Of a stretch of 6,763 bases of DNA, positions 1 to 6,144 are shown one piece after another. Source of the DNA: Verrucomicrobiota bacterium (GTDB lineage: Bacteria; Verrucomicrobiota; Verrucomicrobiia; Limisphaerales; UBA11320); contig VHDG01000219.1 in NCBI GenBank assembly GCA_016871475.1, forward strand, positions 1 to 6,763. Direction: 5' to 3'. The notes under the pieces are model-generated. The model was not told where the DNA came from and searched no databases. It saw only the letters and a list, made by a program, of their open reading frames with translations. How positions within the stretch are numbered: the first letter of the stretch is position 1; each line of letters begins with the position of its first letter. Made by a program: the position numbers and the translations under genes.

Positions 1-590
1 AGGACCTGACCCGTGCGCTTGTTCAGTTTCACGAAGCTCGCCCCCGCCTGCACGTAGACGGAGTCGGCATCCACGAGCGGCGAACAAACAAACCCGAAAT
101 CAGGGGACGGTGCTTCCATCTGCTTCACGAAATCGAATCGCCACCGTTCCGCGCCCGTCTGCAGATCCAGACACACAAGCACGTCCCGCATTCCCGCCAC
201 ATAGAGACTTTCCGCATCGCACGCAGGCGTGGCCCGGATCCAGTCACCGTTGGACCTCGCGAAGAATGGAACGCTCATCGCTCCTTCCCACTGCGTGCGC
301 CACATTTGCTTTCCGGTCCTGCGGTCGAAGCACGTAACGACCTCGAACTTCTTATCCTTGGTCTCTGTGGTGAAGACCCGGTCGCCTGCGACGACAGGGC
401 CTGAGTAGCTCGGCCCCAGTTCAACCTGCCAGACCTTGTGGAGATGATTTGTGTCGAGCTTCGCGGGCCAGGTTGGACCAGCGAACCGTCCATCGCGATC
501 CGGTCCGCGCCACTGCGGCCAGCTGGATTCTGACGACGCAAGGGCACCGGCAGCAAGGGTGAGGAAGAGAAGTGTGAGGTGAGGTTTCAT
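1..590 (-). CDS. PQQ-binding-like beta-propeller repeat protein, secreted (3' end beyond the window)
   Basis: Partial gene: 196 codons run from the ATG at 590 to the window edge with no stop. Residues 1-19 form a signal peptide (MKPHLTLLFLTLAAGALAS). They are followed by WPQWRGPDRDG (24-34), which opens many verrucomicrobial and planctomycetal PQQ-like proteins of the BamB/COG1520 type. Blade motifs recur: CFDRRTGKQMWR (87-98), CLDLQTGAERWR (140-151) and the start of another, KLNKRTGQV (188-196). They match the D-x-x-T-G-x-x-x-W pattern of PQQ blades. The family is usually about 400-450 residues, so less than half is present. Its role is probably periplasmic; whether it binds PQQ or is only a scaffold cannot be told. 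No Shine-Dalgarno precedes the ATG, and the start is chosen because the signal peptide begins exactly there. It is separated by about 300 bp from the small membrane genes upstream on the same strand, so cotranscription is possible but not shown. Confidence 0.9.
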   Translation of the reverse strand, partial: MKPHLTLLFLTLAAGALASSESSWPQWRGPDRDGRFAGPTWPAKLDTNHLHKVWQVELGPSYSGPVVAGDRVFTTETKDKKFEVVTCFDRRTGKQMWRTQWEGAMSVPFFARSNGDWIRATPACDAESLYVAGMRDVLVCLDLQTGAERWRFDFVKQMEAPSPDFGFVCSPLVDADSVYVQAGASFVKLNKRTGQV

Positions 591-896
591 GGCAGGAGGG
601 TAACCACTGCAATATGGATTTGTTAAGCGCGAACAGACGATAGTGTGCTCAGGGCCTCTTCAATGAGTGCGGACACTACCGATATGGGCGGCTAAAGGAA
701 GTGCGCGTGTCAGACATCGGAGATCAGGTGGGTATTCTGCCTCTGCCTTGGACAGAGGCGTTGGACTGACAGACGCGCCAAGGTGATGAGGGTTCAAGTG
801 CATGTTCATGGTTGGATGGGCAGGGCGGACAACGAAAGGAGCGCGTTCGCCAGCCCCCGCCCCTCGACAACCGAACGGAACGGGATCGGACAAGGT
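591..896. other. Intergenic region, no convincing gene
   Basis: This is the gap between the small membrane gene ending at 897 and the propeller gene starting at 590, both on the minus strand. Reading frames crossing it have no recognisable motif, no signal peptide and no ribosome site, and they overlap each other. The only clear structure is a 7-bp inverted repeat at 739-759. The minus-strand promoter of the propeller gene presumably lies in the AT-richer part at about 600-640, but I cannot pick out a confident -35/-10 pair. Confidence 0.6.
739..759 (-). terminator. Stem-loop, possible terminator after the small membrane gene pair
   Basis: The arms GCCTCTG (739-745) and CAGAGGC (753-759) are perfectly complementary around a 7-nt loop. 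The structure lies about 140 nt downstream of the stop codon at 897 on the minus strand. There is no T-run after it on either strand, so intrinsic termination is only a guess; it could equally be an unrelated hairpin in the leader of the propeller gene. Confidence 0.25.
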
Positions 897-1100
897 TTAC
901 TCATCGCGAGTGGATGTGGAGAAACGGGGCCTGTGGTCAAGCGGGAGGGAGACCGTGGTGGTTTTCAAGTCCCTCGGTTCTTGGTCGAGCGCCCTCGCAG
1001 ACTCCTCGAGAAGGTGTTTGGATGCCTCCAAAACTCCCAGGAGCACAATGGCCGAGATGACGAGTCCGAAGCAGAAGATGGGAAATAGGTATTGAAACAT
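897..1100 (-). CDS. Small single-pass membrane protein, unknown function
   Basis: Encodes 67 residues starting MFQYLFPIFC and ending with TAA at 899-897. Residues about 5-24 form one strongly hydrophobic helix (LFPIFCFGLVISAIVLLGVL). It is followed by a polar, charged tail with an amphipathic stretch (EASKHLLEESARAL) and then a basic/acidic C-terminus, so a single-pass inner-membrane protein is likely. The start is well supported. A textbook GGAGGAA sits 7 nt upstream of the ATG, and only one base separates the upstream gene's TGA from this ATG. Open frame continues 33 codons upstream but overlaps the neighbouring gene and would place the ribosome site inside this one. I do not recognise the family. 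The coupling suggests that it is made in step with, and may interact with, the two-helix protein upstream. Confidence 0.7.
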   Translation of the reverse strand: MFQYLFPIFCFGLVISAIVLLGVLEASKHLLEESARALDQEPRDLKTTTVSLPLDHRPRFSTSTRDE

Positions 1101-1101
1101 A

Positions 1102-1299
1102 TCAGTTCCTCCGGGTGGTGGGCGCAGTGAGCCGGGCGAGCAGGACAAGTCTGATCCCAACCCACAAGATGAGTATGCTGGGAACCCATAAGCCGACATA
1201 GGCGCCGTAATCGTGATTCACCAGGAACCAAAGGCCGACGCTGGCCACGAAGCTCAAAAACGATGCGCACAGAAAGTAGTAGTCAATTTTGGCGAACAT
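1102..1299 (-). CDS. Small two-helix membrane protein, unknown function
   Basis: Encodes 65 residues beginning MFAKIDYYFL and ending in TGA at 1104-1102. Two hydrophobic segments are visible, at about 8-27 (ending GLWFLV) and about 33-54 (from AYVGLW to LVLLA), joined by a short polar turn NHDYG. A basic tail (ARLTAPTTRRN) suggests a cytoplasmic C-terminus by the positive-inside rule. An open frame extends to 1413, but that extension would translate the hairpin cluster at 1351-1396 and adds no hydrophobic or conserved-looking sequence, so the ATG at 1299 is preferred. No Shine-Dalgarno precedes it. It is the first gene of a two-gene unit with the 67-residue protein one base downstream. I do not recognise the family; both proteins are of a size often missed by gene callers. 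Confidence 0.65.
   Translation of the reverse strand: MFAKIDYYFLCASFLSFVASVGLWFLVNHDYGAYVGLWVPSILILWVGIRLVLLARLTAPTTRRN
1106..1112 (-). promoter_or_regulatory. Strong Shine-Dalgarno deciding the start at 1100
   Basis: Minus-strand GGAGGAA ends 5 nt before the ATG at 1100, giving 7 nt between GGAGG and ATG. It lies inside the last codons of the upstream gene, whose TGA (1104-1102) is one base from the next ATG. This is the only near-consensus ribosome site seen before a gene in the window and points to translational coupling. Confidence 0.75.
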
Positions 1300-1350
1300 G
1301 GGTCGTAAGGGTGGAGATTTGAGTGAGAGTATTTTGTTTGGGATTTTGCA

Positions 1351-1396
1351 GGGGAGGAACACTCCCCTCCCAAGCGGGGAGCCATTTGCTCCCCGC
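1351..1396 (-). terminator. Tandem stem-loops behind the fasciclin gene (terminator or attenuator-like repeat)
   Basis: There are two perfect inverted repeats. The stronger pairs GCGGGGAGC (1374-1382) with GCTCCCCGC (1388-1396): a 9-bp GC stem with a 5-nt loop, beginning 13 nt after the fasciclin stop. The second pairs GGGGAG (1351-1356) with CTCCCC (1362-1367) around a 5-nt loop. The inner arms (1376-1381 and 1362-1367) are also complementary, so a third hairpin excludes both. Neither stem is followed by a T-run on the minus strand, which weakens a classical intrinsic terminator. It also lies in the leader of the two small membrane genes. A dispersed intergenic repeat is another possibility. 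Confidence 0.5.
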
Positions 1397-1409
1397 CATT
1401 CAGATCTGA

Positions 1410-1904
1410 TCACTTGGGAAGCACGACTGTATCAATGACGTGGATGATGCCGTTGCTGGCAGCGACATCGGTCTTCACCACTTTGGCGTCGTCCACGGTG
1501 ACTCCCGCCTCGCAGACCTTGATGTCAAGAGACTGACCGTTCACGGTGGCGGCCTTCATCGTTTTCACGTTCGATGCCGGGACTTTGCCTGCCAAGACGT
1601 GATAGGTGAGAATGGAGACTAGTTTGGATTTGTTCTCGGGCTTGAGCAGGTCTTCCAGCGTGCCCTTGGGAAGCTTGGCGAACGCTGCGTCCGTCGGCGC
1701 AAACACCGTGAAGGGCCCGGGGCCCTGAAGTGTCTCCACCAGACCCGCGGCCTTCACAGCTGCCACGAGGGTGTTGAAGCTGCCGTTTCCAGCGGCCACA
1801 GCCACAATGTTTTGGGCCTTCTGCTTGGGTCCGGCGTTGACACCAGCCAGCAAGCCGAAGAGCGACACGATGGCGAGAAGAGTAAGAATGCGTATGGATT
1901 TCAT
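1410..1904 (-). CDS. Secreted single-domain fasciclin (FAS1) protein
   Basis: Encodes 164 residues. Residues 1-24 are a signal peptide (MKSIRILTLL, then a hydrophobic core, with a likely cut after VNA). The rest is one complete FAS1 domain. The H1 motif FTVFAPTDAAF is at 65-75, the conserved YH pair within LTYHVLAGKVP is at 101-102, and the H2 motif NGIIHVIDTVVLP is at 151-163. A single-domain bacterial FAS1 protein is typically about 130-190 residues, so the gene is full length. FAS1 proteins act outside the cytoplasm, generally in adhesion or in binding partner proteins at the surface; no enzymatic activity is expected. The start at 1904 is chosen because the signal peptide begins there; an in-frame ATG at 2036 would bury it behind 44 unrelated residues. 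No Shine-Dalgarno is present. The stop is followed within 13 nt by a strong stem-loop. Confidence 0.93.
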   Translation of the reverse strand: MKSIRILTLLAIVSLFGLLAGVNAGPKQKAQNIVAVAAGNGSFNTLVAAVKAAGLVETLQGPGPFTVFAPTDAAFAKLPKGTLEDLLKPENKSKLVSILTYHVLAGKVPASNVKTMKAATVNGQSLDIKVCEAGVTVDDAKVVKTDVAASNGIIHVIDTVVLPK

Positions 1905-2743
1905 GTTGTGTGATGGATGTATTGATGTTTGAGATGCTGTGAACCCGGCCAACCTCCCCAAAACCACCCAGAGCTTCCCACAGGCTCTCGCTGAGCCAGA
2001 GGAAGGTAAATGTTGAGGTAATCGTTTAATGTTCACGTTTTACTTGTTCGTTGAGTCAACTCGTCAATGGCGCTCAACATATTTAAAAAGTGTCTATGCT
2101 TTGATGATCTGTCAATGTCTTGTCTCAAATTAATAATTTGATGGCCTATCGCCCGCTTTGTGTTGTCCTAAATTCATAATGGTAAGTTATTTATAATTAT
2201 AGTGCGCCGATTTATTCAAGGCATAAAATTTCAAATCTTCATCTTTTTGTCTCATTTTTGTCTTATCATTTGTCTGCAACTCATCGAACCGTTTAAGTGC
2301 GCTTTTTGCCAGGGAGGATTGAGATTTTGTGCCTCTCATTTTCTGCAACGAGGGATCCCTCCTTGGGGGCATTCCAGTGATGAGTGGAGCCCAACGGCAG
2401 CATCACTGCTGGAAACAAAAACGTCGTCGCCGGGATTCTCCGTTTGGAACTTTCGACGCAGCCACGCCGCCCGCATCAGAATGTGCTCACCATCGAGCAC
2501 CGGAGCCTGTGCTCGAGCCAGCGCTTATCGATGCAATGCCCTGTCCCAGGATTGTATTGGATGATTCTCGGAGGTGGCGGCAGACGTAGACCTTCATGGG
2601 GGTCTCCACACTCTCTGGAAATCAGACCAGCATGTTGAGTTCGATGGGACGGTCGCCAACTCGCGCAGCGCAGGCTGTTGGGATGCACCCATGTTAATTT
2701 TTATTATCACCTTACTTAATCGTGAGGTGCATATACCGTTCTC
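1905..2743. other. Long gene-poor region with an AT-rich core
   Basis: It separates the divergently transcribed fasciclin (-) and tyrosinase (+) genes, so it must hold both promoters. Roughly 2040-2330 is AT-rich (28% GC counted over 2161-2220), while 2340-2690 returns to ordinary GC content. Short open frames occur on both strands, the longest at 2202-2564 (+). None shows a family motif, a ribosome site or the codon bias of the neighbours. A Lys-rich frame on the minus strand (2187-2372) is the least implausible. Structures seen are the palindrome at 2126-2140 and a weak hairpin at 2398-2411. The GC-normal part may be a decayed gene, but I cannot assign it. Confidence 0.55.
2126..2140. promoter_or_regulatory. 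Perfect inverted repeat, possible operator
   Basis: CAAATTA and TAATTTG form 7-bp arms around a single central base. It lies in the AT-rich divergent region about 220 bp upstream of the fasciclin ATG. The symmetry and size fit the site of a dimeric regulator, but AT-rich DNA produces such palindromes easily and no regulator gene is nearby. Confidence 0.2.
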
Positions 2744-5682
2744 ATGCACACTTGGGAAAACGGATTATCCATTCCCTTTTCACCCTGCCAACGCGCTGGC
2801 TCTCGGTCGGGGAACGATCTCTCGTCGCCATCTCTGACAATCCGGCCTGACTGGCTGGCGGGGATGTTTGCATCACTGCTGATCGTGTTCGGGGCGATCT
2901 CAGCGAATGCGGCTGCGGATCTGTGGATTCGCGATGACAGCAACGATCTGGGAAACGAGCCGAACAATGACTCGACCGTGTTCTGCCTCAGCGACGACAT
3001 CTGGGTCCGGCGTCAGGCTGACCCGAACTACGATCCGCAGCCCTTCCCAGCAGCCAGCCCCACCTGGACTCCGCTGCCCCATGAAGGGCCCTGCTATCGC
3101 GATCCCAAGACGAGCTCTCCCAATTACATCTATGTGCGGGTTCGGAACCGCGGCTCCACCGCGTCAGCGGGGACGGAGACGTTGCACGTCTATTGGGCGA
3201 AGGCGTCGACCGGACTGAGCTAGCCCGGGGACTGGAATGATCACCTTGCGGATCCCTGTGCGACAGGGACCCCGCGACTGTATGGGTATGAGGTGACGAA
3301 ACCGCGTCGGAACGCGGCCACGGCGTCCTCCGCTGTGCGCAACGCATATGTCGCCGCGATTCAGGCCATCGACGCCTCGCCATTTTTGTTTCCTGACGCC
3401 CGCAGCTACTTCGACAAGCAGAACGACATGCACGCCGCGCTCTTTGGCGCGGGAATTCACAGCAGCCTTCGGTTCCTGCCGTGGCATCGGGAAATGATGA
3501 ACGTTACGAGGCGCTGCTTCGCGAATCGCGGCCGGAGCTGACCCTGCTCTACTGGGATTGGACCACGGATCCATCCCCGACGATCCTGGGCCCGGGGGGA
3601 TTTTTTGGAGCGGCGTCCGGCGTGGTGGGCGCACTGTTTGCCAGCTTTGGAATCAGCCGCAACAAGGGAAGCGGGGCGCCCGGGGCGCCGGGATTGGCAC
3701 CGGCGTACCAGAGCGGGACGCTGCTTCCGACGGGCAACTTCGCGGCCTTCACGGGACCGAGCTCCTTCAGTTCGGGCATCGAACACTTTCTTCATGACGA
3801 GGCCCATTGCTACATCGACGGCACCATGTGCACGGTCAATGCCGCGCGTGACCCGATTTTCTTCATGCTGCATGCGAACTGCGACCGGCTGTGGGCGATG
3901 TGGCAGCGCCGCAACTCATCCAATGTGGACCGATGGACCCCGGCCTCAGCCTATGACGCCAGCCAGTCCGCTGCGGCGATCACATCCGACCTCCGCCCCT
4001 GGGATGGCACCGACGGATTCAGCCCGTGGCAAAACCAGATTCCCGGGGATCCGAACGGCTACGAGATTCACAAGACTCCGACCCATCATTCCATCGTGTT
4101 CCCTCCGATCTACGAGGACGTGCTGCTGAAGATCCCCGTGTTGCAACCCAACGAGCAATGCATCATCGAGATCCCTTTCTACCCGCCTCCTGCGGTGGAA
4201 TGCGGATCCTTTGCTGATCCGCAGCATCTCTGCCTACTGGCCCGGATCCAGCCCATCACCACATCGCCTGCAGAGGGGGTGAATCTCTGGAACAACGTGA
4301 AGACCCACAACAACATTGCCTGGCGGAATGTGTCGGTCAGCGATTGCAACATTGGGCCGTTCTTCAAGATCGCGCCGGGGCGGCTCGGAGCGGCGGGTGA
4401 ACTGATCCGGAACGTCCGCAATGAGGCGATGGGTGTCACGCTGCGGTTTGATGAGACCGCGGGTGGTTTCCGGTCGTTGTTCCGCTTTGCCAGGATCCGG
4501 CTGCGGATGGACGAGACCCTCTTCAAGACTTGGGAGCAGGGCGGGCGCGCCGGGAAGGGAGTCGAGGTGGCAGATCCCTCCTTCTACCACAGCCTGGGGC
4601 TGCATCTCATCCAGGATGATGGCGTCGTGGTGCATCTGAACGGGGAACCGATCCCTCGCCTGAACATGCCGGACGGCGCGATTGGACCGGAAACACCAGC
4701 CTTGCGGAGTGTGAAGGGAGCCGAGGCACAGGCGTATCGGGCATTACGTCTCGACAACTTTCTCGGTGCCCTGCGGCAGGGTATCAACGTGCTGGCCGTG
4801 GAGTTGCATGCGGCACGGGACGACCGCAGCGGGGTGGGCTTCGATGCGGAGCTGGTGGGGAATCCTCCCAGTACTCCCTACCAGCCTCCGGTGATCGACA
4901 TCCAATCGCCGGCGCGGGGAACACTGGTGAGACTCGGAACGGATGTGGAGGTGCTGGCGGATGTGGTCGATGCCGACGGAGATCTGACCGAGGTCCGGAT
5001 TCTTGGTGATGGGAAGTTGATCGCGCGGGCGGAGGAGGAGCCGTTCACCGCCTTGTTCAGGCAACCGGGTCCCGGGAAACGTAGGATCACTGTGGAGGCG
5101 GAAGACCGGTTCAGCCGACGGTCTCGGATGGAGTCCCTGTTCGTGGTGGCGGCGAACCTGGTGCCGGAGGTGGAAATCGCCTCCTTGGGAACCCGCGCCT
5201 ATCCGACCGGTGCCGCCGTGCCGGTGGCTGCAAATGCAGTCGATCGGGATGGCCGTGTGGCAAAGGTGGAATTTTTCGTGCGACGTCACCTGAGATTCAA
5301 CGAGCGTCATCTTTCCATTGGGGTGGATTCCAGCCCACCCTACGAGACGGTGGCCAAGGGGCTGCCTCCAGGCCACTACATGGTATATGCGACCGCGACC
5401 GACGATGTGGGGGCGATGGGGTTCTCACTGCCGGAGCACTTCACAATCGGCCACTTTCACGAGAAACCGGAGATCAATATCAATCTGGCTGTGTTTGGCA
5501 AAAGGCGCGTTGTCACCCTGTCCTGGGAACCCGGTACAGCGGCCCTGGAGCGGGCTCCAACACTGAAGGGCCCTTGGGAAACGGTGGCCGATGCGGCGAG
5601 GTCCTACGACTACGATCCTGACGAGAAGCAGTATTACTTCCGCGCCCGGGCGAACACTGATGAACACGTGCACGGTGAGTAG
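2744..5682 (+). pseudogene. Tyrosinase-family copper oxidase with Ig-like C-terminal modules, broken by an amber codon and a -1 frameshift
   Basis: Joining the frames gives about 979 residues. A signal peptide core lies at MFASLLIVFGAISANAA; the ATG at 2744 gives a long n-region, and the ATG at 2864 is the alternative start. An N-terminal domain (ADLWIRDDSN to YWAKASTGLS) follows. TAG at 3221-3223 interrupts STGLS*PGDW, probably in place of Trp (TGG). The same frame resumes as the tyrosinase core. The CuA ligands are the codons at 3431, 3458 (GIH) and 3485 (PWHR). At about 3500-3504 one base is missing: MMN(R)YEALL continues only in the -1 frame. The CuB ligands are at 3793 and 3805 (HDEAH) and 3871 (DPIFFMLHANCDRLW), the last two 22 residues apart as in Streptomyces tyrosinase. 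Beyond about 4050 come beta-rich modules: a DDGVVVHLNGE domain (about 4390-4860), two Ig-like domains (about 4885-5155 and 5155-5450), and a terminal LERAP..KGPWETV module. The family oxidises phenols to quinones. As read, no active enzyme can be made, unless the lesions are sequence errors. Confidence 0.88.
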
Positions 5683-6015
5683 AACGGGCCGTCGGACACA
5701 ATTTATCTGTTTGCGGATGCGCATGCAGGCGGCTCCGTGATTTCAGGGGCTGGCGGGCGTCGGCACGCTCCTGCGGCATCCCACAAACATCTGGTATTCG
5801 TCGGCAGGACACTCTCGACCCCACCAAGGCGCGAGTTGCCCGCCTATCCCCATGAATCTGCAAGCCACGAGCAACGCTGCGTGAGTCGCAAGCGCTCCCG
5901 CCCTGCAAGGGCCGTCGATCACGACGTATGCGGTGGAAACATTTGTGAAGACCGTCTCCCCCCTCGCCACAGCCGGGCGGAGTGAGTCGCTCTTGAGCTA
6001 GGCATGCTGCGCAAC
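5683..6015. other. Convergent intergenic region, nothing recognisable
   Basis: It lies between the end of the tyrosinase gene (+) and the end of the LamG-like tail (-). All six frames are interrupted or lack motifs; the open frames at 5737-5985 (+) and 5743-5970 (-) overlap each other and show no signal peptide, domain or ribosome site. An 8-bp palindrome ATGCGCAT (5717-5724) is present, but no hairpin followed by a T-run that would serve as a terminator for either gene. The GC content is like that of the coding regions, so a decayed gene is possible. Confidence 0.5.
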
Positions 6016-6144
6016 TCACTGCCGTGGCGTTACTGATTCGAAAGTCGCGCCAAGGCGTATTTCATCAATCATGAACGTATGGGTGGCATCGTAGCCCGAC
6101 GAGATGGTGAGGCTGTTGCACGCCGGGTGCGAGTTCATCCACAC
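6016..6144 (-). pseudogene. LamG-like C-terminal tail in a shifted frame
   Basis: On the minus strand one frame reads VWMNSHPACNSLTISSGYDA, continues THTFMIDEIRLGATFESVTP, and stops at TGA 6018-6016. The ending 'IDEIRLGATFxxVTP' is how the last strand of LamG/concanavalin-like domains commonly ends in verrucomicrobial exported proteins (from memory of the family). The frame is one base off from the upstream gene and is closed by a TGA just above position 6150, so it cannot be translated as an independent LamG domain. It is most simply the true C-terminus of the neighbouring gene, displaced by a 1-base insertion (or 2-base deletion) near 6145. Alternatively it is the remnant of a LamG gene fused by deletion to a different protein. 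Confidence 0.5.

Noticed and set aside
783..1095. Overlapping plus-strand frames across 783-1095
   Set aside because: They lie opposite the small membrane gene with the strong ribosome site, have no motifs and overlap each other in three frames.
1905..2036. Longer fasciclin start at 2036
   Set aside because: It would add 44 residues of unrelated sequence ahead of a clean signal peptide starting at 1904.
2110..2115. Perfect TTGACA on the minus strand upstream of the fasciclin gene as a -35 box
   Set aside because: The hexamers 16-18 bp further on (ACACTT, CACTTT, ACTTTT) do not resemble a -10 box, and the site is about 200 bp from the ATG. Not enough to call a promoter.
2385..2640. Integron attC-like core sites (GCCCAAC at about 2389 and GTTGAGT at 2634)
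   Set aside because: The degenerate core motifs match by chance. The separation of about 250 bp exceeds normal attC length, and there is no integrase or cassette structure.
2400..2881. Direct repeat of a 12-mer, GCATCACTGCTG, at 2400 and 2870
   Set aside because: About one 12-mer repeat is expected by chance in a window of this size, and the similarity does not extend beyond it.
3457..3873. Minus-strand open frames antisense to the tyrosinase (several of 76-210 codons)
   Set aside because: These are mirror frames of GC-rich coding DNA, rich in Arg/Pro/Gly and without motifs; the plus-strand frame carries the copper-site signatures.
5737..5985. Open frames of 75-82 codons on both strands in the convergent gap
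   Set aside because: No domain, signal peptide, ribosome site or recognisable similarity; they overlap in opposite directions.
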